The notes below the pieces were generated by a model, which ran no database searches, was not told the DNA's origin, and was given only the letters and a program-made list of their open reading frames with translations. 17,646 nucleotides of DNA from positions 1-17,646 of the forward strand of contig JACZTW010000035.1 of the NCBI GenBank assembly GCA_022573485.1, in the 5' to 3' direction. How positions within the stretch are numbered: the stretch's first letter is position 1; every line of letters begins with the position of its first letter. This stretch comes from Planctomycetota bacterium (GTDB lineage Bacteria > Planctomycetota > Phycisphaerae > UBA1845 > CAIVHJ01). A program made the position numbers and the translations under genes. Positions 5,389 to 12,604 of this stretch are shown piece after piece.

Positions 5389-6824
5389 GACGCCTCCGGC
5401 TCGCGGGGTTTTTCTTTCTCAGGGGGTTCAGCCCCGGGCGCGTCATCGGCAGCGACTGGCTTGGCCTCTTCGCGCACAGGCGCAGCGGTGTCCGTCGCAG
5501 CTTTCGCCGGCGCCTCCGGCTCCTCGAACTCCTTCAAGATCGCCAATTCCTCGTCGGAAGTCAGCATGTCGCTGATGCCGGTATCGAGCGAGCCAACCAT
5601 GTCGGCGTCGGCCTGCAACGTCTCAAGCATTTCCTCCGCTTTGACCGCGTTCTCGGTCAAATCCTCGGTGCTGGGCAGGCTGGCTACCTCGCCCTGCTGA
5701 ATCAACGTCAGATTGTGGATGTCGGTGCTGAGGATGTTGATCTGCGTGTTCAGCATGTTGGTGGTGGCGTTGTGTCGGATGATGTCCTTGCGAAGCTGCG
5801 CCACTTGGGCTGCGATTCGCCGCCGGGCCACCTGCGACTTGTTCTTCTTGCCTTGCTCCATGAGGTCGGCTTCACGCTTTTCGAGCTGGCCTATGTCGTC
5901 GTACATGCGGTCGCGGCGCTGCGACAGCGATGCCCGCCGTTTGGACAATTCGTTGATTTTCTGGGCTTCGTCGCCGTCGCGACTGAATAGTTGCCGAATC
6001 TTGTCAACCATCGACATGGAATAGCTCTCCTGTTTCTCCGAAGCTGCGCCGCGATAAATCAGCAACTCGCCGTCCTGTCTGCCGGCGTGCAGTTCGGGAT
6101 CCTTCCTGGCGACCTTCTCGAAGCCCTGCTCGGCGATCTTCACCGGCACATCCAGGTGCTCTGCTACGCTTTGAGCCGACAGGCCGCCGGTGAGCAGTCT
6201 CGCCCCGTTGGCTTCGACGTAATCCGCGACCCGATCGACCTTACCGCTGACATCCTCGGGGTCGAACAGCTCGATCAGCCGCGAATCGACATTGGACGTA
6301 TCGCCGACCACGCGCCAGCCGCCGGCCTCCGCCGGTTCGACCAGCACCAGCGTCACATTGCTCATCTCCGGCCGGGCCTCCAGTGCGTCGGGCGTGTATC
6401 CGGTCGGGCTGCAGATGCCGATGATATGCGGCACGTGCGGGTCGATGTGCAATGATCTTACATGATCCAGCAGCTCCGTGGAACTGATAGGCGGACCGCT
6501 TTGGTCCGGTTGGCCTTCGAGCACATGCCACTCGATCGGCGACAGCACCGAGGCGATCGCCACGCCCACGCGCTTCTTGCCGAACCAATACCAAGGCCGA
6601 GTGTAGCCGTGCAGCACGACGCGGCGGTTCTTGGGCGTTTGCGACAGCAGCCGGCGATCGAATTTCTTGTGCCGGGCCATCAGTGACCGCAGCCGATCCG
6701 CCTCGTCCTGCCGGCCCATCCACCAGCGGCTGCCATGCAGCAGTTGGCCTTTCGCCTTCTCGAAATTCACTTCCATGCCGGAGAGGAATTCCGATTCAAG
6801 TTGAATCACTTTTTCGCTGTTCAT
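5385..6824 (-). CDS. Fusion protein: alpha/beta domain, winged helix, Snf7/CHMP4-like ESCRT-III core
   Basis: A 479-residue protein from the ATG at 6824; an in-frame GTG at 6833 adds three residues. Residues 1-65 are helical. About 70-200 form an alpha/beta domain I do not recognise, with strands such as RVGVAIASVL, HIIGICSPTG and VTLVLVEP. About 205-258 look like a winged helix (LSAQSVAEHLDVPVKIAEQ, then DGELLIYR). From about 270 the sequence restarts like an ESCRT-III protein: MVDKIRQLFSRDGD, two long basic helices (290-376) containing EQGKKNKSQVARRRI, then KAEEMLETLQADADMV, ISDMLTSDEELAILKEFEEPE (near CHMP4/Snf7 helix 4-5 spacing) and a Pro/Glu/Ala-rich tail (435-479). CHMP7 is a eukaryotic precedent for winged helices fused before ESCRT-III. 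The protein may nucleate polymer assembly; that is inference. Its stop overlaps the start of the next gene. Confidence 0.72.
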   Translation of the reverse strand: MNSEKVIQLESEFLSGMEVNFEKAKGQLLHGSRWWMGRQDEADRLRSLMARHKKFDRRLLSQTPKNRRVVLHGYTRPWYWFGKKRVGVAIASVLSPIEWHVLEGQPDQSGPPISSTELLDHVRSLHIDPHVPHIIGICSPTGYTPDALEARPEMSNVTLVLVEPAEAGGWRVVGDTSNVDSRLIELFDPEDVSGKVDRVADYVEANGARLLTGGLSAQSVAEHLDVPVKIAEQGFEKVARKDPELHAGRQDGELLIYRGAASEKQESYSMSMVDKIRQLFSRDGDEAQKINELSKRRASLSQRRDRMYDDIGQLEKREADLMEQGKKNKSQVARRRIAAQVAQLRKDIIRHNATTNMLNTQINILSTDIHNLTLIQQGEVASLPSTEDLTENAVKAEEMLETLQADADMVGSLDTGISDMLTSDEELAILKEFEEPEAPAKAATDTAAPVREEAKPVAADDAPGAEPPEKEKPREPEAS

Positions 6825-6838
6825 TCTTACCACACATT

Positions 6839-7020
6839 TCAGGCGTTCAAATCAGGCCACCAAGACACAAAGACACGAAGAAGAAGGATCGGTCAAGAAT
6901 TCGCAATCCCGCAAGCCGCTCACATTTCGTAAAAAGGCTCGCACGCCGAGAACCCCTGTTCCCTCTTCCCTCTTCCCTGCTCCCTTTCCATTCTCTTCGT
7001 GTCTTTGTGTCTTGGTGGCC
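6839..7020. mobile_element. MITE-like palindromic repeat element, copy 1
   Basis: A 26-bp perfect inverted repeat (6855-6880 and 6995-7020, beginning GGCCACCAAGACAC) encloses a core of about 114 bases. The core includes GAATTCG and a pyrimidine tract of CCCTCTT units at 6960-6990. The core and one arm match, in reverse orientation, the element at 9788-9923. No coding capacity. It fills most of the gap between the kinase gene and the ESCRT-III fusion gene. It is probably a non-autonomous mobile or palindromic repeat of this genome, and may form a strong hairpin in the transcript. Confidence 0.7.
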
Positions 7021-7027
7021 TCAATTC

Positions 7028-8083
7028 CTAAACTCTCGAACTCGCTTTGCTCAACTCCGTTCCGCAGGTGATGCAATAGTTGTCCGCGTCATAGACAAAC
7101 GCTGTGCATGACGGGCAGCGCGGGACTTGATCGGCAAGTTGATTTCCGCAGTGGATGCAAAATTGATCATCACCGGCGACTCGAGCGCCGCAGTTCTTGC
7201 ACACCGGCGTTCCGCCCGAGCGCCCGAACTTCGGGATCGCACTGGCTGACGCGGCGGGCGATGATGCAGTGTCGCGGTCCAGTGCCGACAGCACTTCCTC
7301 AGCATCGCGGAACCGATTCTCGACGCGCGTGTAGCAGCGTTTGAAAACGTCATCCAGGAATTGCGGCACGCCGGATCGAATATGCGAGGGCAGGTCGTTG
7401 CCCTGAGGTCGAATGCCGGTCAGCATCTCGAAGAGCACGACGCCGCAAGCGTACAGATCGCTGCGCTGATCAATCTCCCTGCCGTCGCGCTGTTCCGGCG
7501 ACATGTAGGCCAGCGTCCCCGAAATACTCCGGCCCTCCGCTGTGTGCCGGCTGCCGGACTGCATAATCGACGCTGTGGTCAGGCCGCCGACGCTCCCCAG
7601 CCCGAAATCGGTCACTTTCACTTGCTGCGGCAGGATGGCGCTCGCATCGCTCGGCGGAACGGTGAGTAGAATGTTCGCGGGCTTGATGTCTCGATGGATC
7701 ACCCCGGCTTGGTGGGCCGCCGCCAGGGCGGCGAGCACGCCTTTCATAATGTTCACCGCCGAACGTTGGGGGAGGCCTTTGGGATTGGTGTCGATGACCT
7801 CGCGCAGCGTCGGGCCGGCGATATACTCCATGATCAGATACGGCGGTGCATGGTAGGGATCCATGTCCAGCGCCCGCACGATGTTGTCGTGGCGCAGGCC
7901 ATGAACAGTCACACCTTCGCGCCGGAGGTTCTGCACGTACTGCGGATCGGTGGGAATCTTGATCGCGACGTATTCATCGAAGATGTGGTGCTTGGCCTTG
8001 AACACTTGGCCGAAACTGCCTGTACCGATCAACTCTTCCACGATGTAATTGTTGATGCGATCGCCGTGTTGAAGCTCGCTCAT
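7028..8083 (-). CDS. Cytosolic Ser/Thr protein kinase with C-terminal double zinc ribbon
   Basis: A 351-residue Hanks-type kinase starting at the ATG at 8083 (MSELQHGDRI); upstream in-frame codons run into a palindromic repeat and lack family similarity. Visible motifs are the glycine loop GTGSFG (20-25), AIK with K42, helix-C E56, HRDIKPAN (130-137, catalytic D132), DFG (159-161), SGTLAYMSPEQ (188-198) as the activation-loop end, and SDLYACGVVLFEMLTG (208-223). A short Ser/Ala linker (270-290) leads to two Cys4 ribbons: CKNC/CIHC (295-312) and CPSC/CITC (323-340). No transmembrane segment is seen, unlike most PknB-type receptors. It lies second in the operon-like run, about 200 bases before the ESCRT-III fusion gene, from which it is separated by a palindromic element. 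It could phosphorylate the ESCRT-III-like, SPFH-like or membrane partners; the substrate is unknown. Confidence 0.92.
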   Translation of the reverse strand: MSELQHGDRINNYIVEELIGTGSFGQVFKAKHHIFDEYVAIKIPTDPQYVQNLRREGVTVHGLRHDNIVRALDMDPYHAPPYLIMEYIAGPTLREVIDTNPKGLPQRSAVNIMKGVLAALAAAHQAGVIHRDIKPANILLTVPPSDASAILPQQVKVTDFGLGSVGGLTTASIMQSGSRHTAEGRSISGTLAYMSPEQRDGREIDQRSDLYACGVVLFEMLTGIRPQGNDLPSHIRSGVPQFLDDVFKRCYTRVENRFRDAEEVLSALDRDTASSPAASASAIPKFGRSGGTPVCKNCGARVAGDDQFCIHCGNQLADQVPRCPSCTAFVYDADNYCITCGTELSKASSRV

Positions 8084-8104
8084 GTGGGGTGTCCCAATCG
8101 CAAC

Positions 8105-8158
8105 TGTAGCGGCCGGCGTCCCTGCCGGCCGGCGAGCCGCGAGACGCAGGTCGCTACA
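8105..8158. repeat. Nested palindromic repeat overlapping a stop codon
   Basis: Outer arms TGTAGCG (8105-8111) and CGCTACA (8152-8158) flank an inner hairpin CGGCCGGC-GTCCCT-GCCGGCCG (8110-8131). The right arm supplies the TAG stop of the membrane-protein gene (8154-8156). It sits between that gene and the kinase gene and is probably a dispersed structured repeat. Confidence 0.6.
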
Positions 8159-8582
8159 AGTTCTCTTCTGCCTGCTCCGCCAGGAAATCGCAGACCATAA
8201 AATTATAAACCGCCGCGAGCAGGAAACCAAGAATTGCGAGCCCCCACACGAGCACGCCTTCTAACAATCCCCCAGCAAGCCAAAAGGCCATCAGAATATC
8301 GAGAATGAGATAGCCGGCCAGCATCCCGGCTGCCGCGGCATTGGAGTCAGCCTTGACGACCAGCGGCGGGACGAAAAACAGTCCCCACGGCAGTGCGGCC
8401 ACGAAACCCATCCAGACCAGCGAGGCCTTGGTCGATTCCCAGAGCGTTTCGAGTTTCTCAGGATTCTTATAGAAGTAGTAACTCGTCCACAGGACGCAGG
8501 CGACGAGAATCGCCGTCAGCACTTTGCCGCCGATGTACTTGCCGGCTGTTCCGAACATAGACTGTTCACCACCTTCCGCCAT
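8154..8582 (-). CDS. Small four-helix membrane protein
   Basis: A 142-residue protein with four hydrophobic segments, at about 20-38, 53-73, 82-103 and 106-128. The loop between the first two is short, charged and helical (NPEKLETLWESTKAS). I do not recognise the family. The ATG at 8582 has no clear ribosome site; the in-frame ATG at 8558 has GGTGG about ten bases upstream and may be the true start, which would remove eight residues. It is the first gene of the minus-strand run and is divergent from the VOC lipoprotein gene. A membrane anchor or receptor for the kinase and ESCRT-like machinery is possible from position only. Confidence 0.75.
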   Translation of the reverse strand: MAEGGEQSMFGTAGKYIGGKVLTAILVACVLWTSYYFYKNPEKLETLWESTKASLVWMGFVAALPWGLFFVPPLVVKADSNAAAAGMLAGYLILDILMAFWLAGGLLEGVLVWGLAILGFLLAAVYNFMVCDFLAEQAEENL

Positions 8583-8808
8583 ACCGTGTATTCGTTCGTA
8601 AGGTGCTCTTATTTAACGCTTTCGGTCGCGAAATTGCACGCCTCATCTGCAATCGTTATGCCTGTGTCTTGCGGTCCGCTCGGATGGACAGCCGGCACAT
8701 TCGAGCTTATAGTGCCTTCTCGGCCGCCCGCCGAGGCGGACCCCGATTGTTGAAGCCCGAGGCGAATGAGCAGTGGTGCGCCTGATCACTTCTGTAGGAG
8801 CGCATGCG
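8583..8808. promoter_or_regulatory. Divergent intergenic region, presumed promoters for both directions
   Basis: This 226-base gap separates the minus-strand operon from the plus-strand lipoprotein gene, so promoters for both must lie here or nearby. I see no convincing -35/-10 pair. TTAAATAAG on the minus strand (about 8609-8617) and TTATAG on the plus strand (about 8707-8712) are -10-like at best. A small hairpin, CTCGGC-CGCCC-GCCGAG, lies at 8719-8735. Confidence 0.4.
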
Positions 8809-9789
8809 ATGCACGTGACTCAGAATCGACAGAATTTACAGCACCTCGCGACGATGGCCATTCTCCTGCCCGCATTGGCCAGCGTCTCCGGATGTCAGTC
8901 CATGCAACGATTTCGGACCACGAAAGACGCACACGCGCCTGTATCGCCGAGGGCTTTGAGCATTGACCATGTCACCATCGCGGGAGCAAATCTCGCTCAG
9001 TTGCAGGATGCATTCGCCACGGCCGGACTCACAACAGAATATGGCGGAGCCCATTCCAATGGCGTGACCCACATGGCCCTGCTCGGCTTCGATGACGGTT
9101 CGTATATTGAGCTCATCTCCACGATCTCGGCAGAGCAGCGAAACATCCCGATCTGGAAAGAACACATCGTCCGCGACGGCGGGCCCTGCGGCTGGGCGGC
9201 GCGGTGCGATGATGTGGCGGCTGAGCTGAAGCGACTGGCTGCGGCGGGCCTGGCTGTGCAGGGGCCGTTCCCGGGCAGCCGGCAGAGACCCGACGGCCAG
9301 ACTGCTGCGTGGAATCTCGGCTTCGTCGGCGATCAGCCGCCAGGAGCCGTCCTGCCTTTCATCATCGAAGACACAACCCCGCGTCAGAATCGCGTGCAAC
9401 CTTCACGAAGCGTCGCCGGTAGTGAACTACAGGGCGTGGCCCTTGTAGTCATCGGCGTATCGGATCTGCCCGAATCGATCTCGCTGTACCGCAAAGCATA
9501 TGACTGGCCTGCGCCGTGGATCCGTGAAGATCAGGAGTTCGGCGCCCGGCTGGCGCACTTCCTCGGCACGCCCGTCGTGCTCGCTGTACCTGCGAGCGCC
9601 GACAACTGGCTTGCAAAGCGGATCGAACGCTTCGGCGAATCGCCGTGCGCATTATTGATTCGCACGGGCAACTTTCCGACGACGGCCCGCCGCTTCGGAT
9701 TGGATTGGACCACCCCGTGGTTCGGACGCCTCGTCGCCTGGTTCGATCCTGCCGACTTGAACGGCACACGCCTCGGCCTGATCGAATGA
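8809..9789 (+). CDS. Lipoprotein with glyoxalase-like (VOC) domains
   Basis: A 326-residue protein starting at the ATG at 8809, with GTAGGAG eight bases upstream. The N-terminus has a short hydrophobic stretch ending in the lipobox VSGC (Cys29), so it is probably a membrane-anchored lipoprotein. Residues 50-105 match the Glyoxalase_3-like VOC pattern: LSIDHVTIAGANLAQLQDAF, then HMALLGFDDGSYIELIS, with H54 and E106 as candidate metal ligands. A second VOC-like half begins near GVALVVIGVSDLPESISLYR (about 211-230). The family has varied lyase, dioxygenase and binding roles; substrate cannot be told from sequence. It is monocistronic and faces away from the operon to its left. Confidence 0.8.
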   Translation: MHVTQNRQNLQHLATMAILLPALASVSGCQSMQRFRTTKDAHAPVSPRALSIDHVTIAGANLAQLQDAFATAGLTTEYGGAHSNGVTHMALLGFDDGSYIELISTISAEQRNIPIWKEHIVRDGGPCGWAARCDDVAAELKRLAAAGLAVQGPFPGSRQRPDGQTAAWNLGFVGDQPPGAVLPFIIEDTTPRQNRVQPSRSVAGSELQGVALVVIGVSDLPESISLYRKAYDWPAPWIREDQEFGARLAHFLGTPVVLAVPASADNWLAKRIERFGESPCALLIRTGNFPTTARRFGLDWTTPWFGRLVAWFDPADLNGTRLGLIE

Positions 9790-9923
9790 AAGAGAAAAGA
9801 GAAAAGGGGTCTCTCGTTATACCGGCGCGTTTACGAAGTGTGGACGGCACGCCAAATGACGAATTCTCAACCAATTCTTTTCTTCGTGTCTTAGTGTCTT
9901 GGTGGCCTGACATGCCAGCCTGA
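9788..9923. mobile_element. MITE-like palindromic repeat element, copy 2
   Basis: Aligned in reverse to 6839-7020, it shares a core with GGGGTCTCTCG, a TTTACGAAGTGTG block and GAATTCTCAACC, then the arm TCTTCGTGTCTTAGTGTCTT and GGTGGCC (9881-9907) and a flanking TCAGGC-like segment. The other arm is replaced by an AAAGAGAAAAGAGAAAA tract. It begins on the stop codon of the VOC lipoprotein gene. It may serve as that gene's 3' end structure. Confidence 0.65.
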
Positions 9924-10189
9924 ATAAGCCTATCGGACCCGGCCACGAATCCCAGGCACGCCGTCATTGGCCAACAGGCGGGTCGAGGATCGCGACTCGA
10001 CTGAGCTCGCCGAAGTCCGTCGTAAAACATTTCCGGACTCGCTGCAGATCCTCATAGGCCATGCTTGGCCCTCCATTGGTCGATGTTTTTCGGGTGCAAC
10101 TCGCCGGACACCCAATGGCCAGGACATTCGACCGCTTCCCGCCGCGGCGGCGTGACACGGACACAATATTCACAATAAGGAACCTCACC
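9924..10189. other. Intergenic region upstream of HAF lipoprotein gene
   Basis: A 266-base gap. It holds one copy of a 24-bp dispersed repeat at 9995-10018 (see separate entry) and GAATCCCAGGCACGCC-type sequence with no clear hairpin. The region must contain the promoter for the downstream gene, but I see no convincing consensus. No tRNA or small RNA is recognised. Confidence 0.4.
9995..10018. repeat. 24-bp dispersed repeat, intergenic copy
   Basis: This 24-bp sequence, ACTCGACTGAGCTCGCC then GAAGTCC, is identical to 16377-16400 in the giant PKD gene. It centres on a GAGCTC palindrome with imperfect arms. Confidence 0.8.
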
Positions 10190-12487
10190 ATGTGCAACAA
10201 CAGTAAATTGCTTCGCGTATGTGCTTTGGCCGGCGCTGCTTCCGTGGCCGGCTGTGACGGTCTGACGCTGCCGGACGACACCGCCGGCGGCGCCAGCACA
10301 TTCCTGGGCCTGGTCGTCTCAGACTTTTCCGGAACCAACGCCATAAGCGTGCAAAACGGCGCCGTGAGTTCCGAATCGGCCCCGGCGTCCTGGCCTCAGG
10401 ATCTGCTCGCTGATGCGCCCGACGATGCGGTCATCATTGTGAGTGGCACGGAGCTGAGCGTCACGTTTGCGGATGAATCAGTCCTGCTCAATAGTTCGAC
10501 CGAGCCGACAGAGCACCACGCGCGGGTGACGTTTCGGTTCGGGGCTGCGGGGACGAACCCCTGTGCATCGGAAGTCTTCGTCGGTCCATTCGATGTGGTG
10601 ATCATCGATGGGGAGGCCGCGCTCGACACTGATTCGCTTCCGTTCACCGGGGATGTCCGGAGCATCGTGAATGCCGGCGGGTTCGAAGTCTGTGCCCAGG
10701 CGGACGCCGACTTCGACGGCTCAGTCTCGGTGGGCAAGGTCAAAGTGGAGTTTGGAGCGCTGAAACAGGGCGAGGCCAAGGTCGAGATCTGCCACGTGCC
10801 TCCCGGCGATCCGGACAACAAGCACACAATTACGATCGGCGAATCAGCCGTCGAGGCCCATCTGGCGCACGGCGACGAACCTGGCGCCTGCGTCGCCGAT
10901 GGCGAGTCTCCCGACGATCCGGCGCCCCTTGACACCGATGGAGACGGTGTGCTCGACGAAGCAGACAGTTGCGCGGACACCCTAACCGGCGCGCCTGTGG
11001 ACAGCTCAGGCTGTTCCTGCGCGCAGAAGGACAGCGATGGCGATGGTGTCAACGACTGCAATGACGCCTGCCCCGACTCGACGGAGTCAATCGTAGGCGC
11101 TGACGGTTGCGGGCTGGACGCCGACGGCGACGGCGTGAACGACACCGCGGACACCTGTGCGGATACGCCCACTGGCGAATTGGCTGACAGCAGCGGTTGC
11201 AGTTGCAGCCAGTTGGACATCGACGCCGATGGCGTCAACGATTGTAATGACTTCTGCCCGGGTACGGTCGAAGGGACGGCGGTGGATGCCTCGGGCTGCG
11301 AAATGGTCGGCGCAAACGCGGGACCGGACGCCACGATTGATGAAGTGGGATGCGTGACGCTGCAAGGATCAGCCGTCGGCGGAACACCGCCTTACATATA
11401 CTCATGGTCGGCGTCGAACTGGGAGGGATCAACGGAACAAAGTCCCTCCGTCGTTCCGGCCAGCACCACGACATACACGCTGACCGTGACGGACTCATCG
11501 TTCCCGCCCGTGACCACGAGCGACACAGTCACGGTCACGCTCAGTCCGCGCGAGAATTTACAGTACACCATCGTTGATCTCGGTTCGCTGAGCAGCAACG
11601 GCAGCTTCCCGTCGGCATTGAACGACGCAGGCCAGGTGGTCGGTTTCTACTTCAATGATGCCTTTGAGAAGCGCGCCTTCCTTTACGGCGCGGGCACAAT
11701 GACCGACCTCGGCACGCTGGGCGGCCGAGAGAGCACGGCCGTCGATCTCAACAACGCCGGGCAAATCGTCGGCCAGGCCACTACGGTCGATGGCGAATGG
11801 CACGCGTTTCTGTGGGACGCGGTGAATGGCATGCAGGATCTGGGCACCTTGGGCGGCAAGAACAGCGTCGGCAACGCCATCAACGAGTCCGGCCAGATCG
11901 TGGGCTCGTCGGATAGCGGCACGACCACGCAAGCATTTACTTTCGATGGTACGCTGAGCGACGTCGGCACGCTGGATTCGTTCTTCAGCGAATCGTACGA
12001 CATCAACGATCAGGGCCAGATCGTCGGCATGATCCTGTCCAGCGGTAACCCCCAGGCGTTTGTCATTGAAGACGAGATTTTGACTGAGTTGGATCTTCGG
12101 CTGCTTGCGGCGAGTCGAGCCTGGGTGATCAACAATTCGGGCATGATCGGTGGCCACTCCTGGGACACGTCCGACTATGTGTCATTCCTGCACGCCTGCG
12201 GCACCACTATCACTCTGGGCAACCTTGACGGCTTCGGGCAGACTTCAGTGTGGGGCATCAACGATGCGGGCCAGATGGTCGGGAGCGTCAGTTCCAGCAC
12301 GCTGTCGGACTTCAACGCGTTCATCTACACCGGCGGCCGGTTGCACAACCTCAACGACTTGCTGCCTGACGGCACATCCTGGGAAACACTCACCGTGGCC
12401 TTCGGTGTCAACGCGTCAGGCCAAATCACGGGCTATGGCCGAATCGACGGCCAGTTCCGCGGATATCTCTTGACGCCCGTACCGTAG
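10190..12487 (+). CDS. Lipoprotein with thrombospondin type 3, PKD-like and HAF repeats
   Basis: A 765-residue protein starting at the ATG at 10190, with AAGGAA about eight bases upstream; longer in-frame starts lack a signal peptide. The signal peptide ends in lipobox VAGC (Cys22). Residues 30-190 are a beta-rich unknown domain. About 201-229 carry CHVPPGDPDNKHTITIG followed by AHLAHGD, a motif found in secreted bacterial proteins. Residues 248-371 are Ca-binding thrombospondin type 3 repeats (DTDGDGVLDEADSC, DSDGDGVNDCNDACP, DADGDGVNDTADTC and so on). About 373-452 form a PKD-like domain (GGTPPYIYSWS). From about 459 to the end are HAF-type repeats, seven units of the form A-x-N-x-x-G-Q-x-V-G (for example ALNDAGQVVG, DLNNAGQIVG, GINDAGQMVG). 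It is a cell-surface protein of unknown binding partner. It converges on the giant PKD gene, with a hairpin terminator between them. Confidence 0.88.
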   Translation: MCNNSKLLRVCALAGAASVAGCDGLTLPDDTAGGASTFLGLVVSDFSGTNAISVQNGAVSSESAPASWPQDLLADAPDDAVIIVSGTELSVTFADESVLLNSSTEPTEHHARVTFRFGAAGTNPCASEVFVGPFDVVIIDGEAALDTDSLPFTGDVRSIVNAGGFEVCAQADADFDGSVSVGKVKVEFGALKQGEAKVEICHVPPGDPDNKHTITIGESAVEAHLAHGDEPGACVADGESPDDPAPLDTDGDGVLDEADSCADTLTGAPVDSSGCSCAQKDSDGDGVNDCNDACPDSTESIVGADGCGLDADGDGVNDTADTCADTPTGELADSSGCSCSQLDIDADGVNDCNDFCPGTVEGTAVDASGCEMVGANAGPDATIDEVGCVTLQGSAVGGTPPYIYSWSASNWEGSTEQSPSVVPASTTTYTLTVTDSSFPPVTTSDTVTVTLSPRENLQYTIVDLGSLSSNGSFPSALNDAGQVVGFYFNDAFEKRAFLYGAGTMTDLGTLGGRESTAVDLNNAGQIVGQATTVDGEWHAFLWDAVNGMQDLGTLGGKNSVGNAINESGQIVGSSDSGTTTQAFTFDGTLSDVGTLDSFFSESYDINDQGQIVGMILSSGNPQAFVIEDEILTELDLRLLAASRAWVINNSGMIGGHSWDTSDYVSFLHACGTTITLGNLDGFGQTSVWGINDAGQMVGSVSSSTLSDFNAFIYTGGRLHNLNDLLPDGTSWETLTVAFGVNASGQITGYGRIDGQFRGYLLTPVP

Positions 12488-12491
12488 GAAT

Positions 12492-12599
12492 AGGACTGAG
12501 GACTGAGTGCTGAGGACTGAGTGCTGAGGACTGAGGGGCTCCAATAGGGAAAGTCCTCAGTCCTCCGTCCCCAGTCCTCAGTTCTCCGTCCTCAGTCCT
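12492..12599. terminator. Long hairpin of 14-bp tandem repeats between convergent genes
   Basis: The left arm has a tandem unit GAGGACTGAGTGCT at 12498-12511 and 12512-12525, with a partial third copy at 12526-12535. The right arm (12553-12599) is its imperfect reverse complement (AGTCCTCAGTCC units). It occupies the whole gap between two convergent stops, so bidirectional termination is likely, although neither side has a long U-tract. The tandem structure suggests it is also a dispersed repeat. Confidence 0.65.
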
Positions 12600-12604
12600 G
12601 TTCG

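Noticed and set aside
8084..8230. 49-residue N-terminal extension of the kinase
   Set aside because: It reads through the palindromic repeat and overlaps the membrane-protein gene end. Kinase similarity begins only after the ATG at 8083.
10061..10189. 43-residue extension of the HAF lipoprotein
   Set aside because: The lipoprotein signal peptide and a good ribosome site both place the start at 10190.
12492..12599. CRISPR-like short repeats
   Set aside because: The 14-bp units are directly adjacent without unique spacers and fold on themselves, and no cas genes are present.
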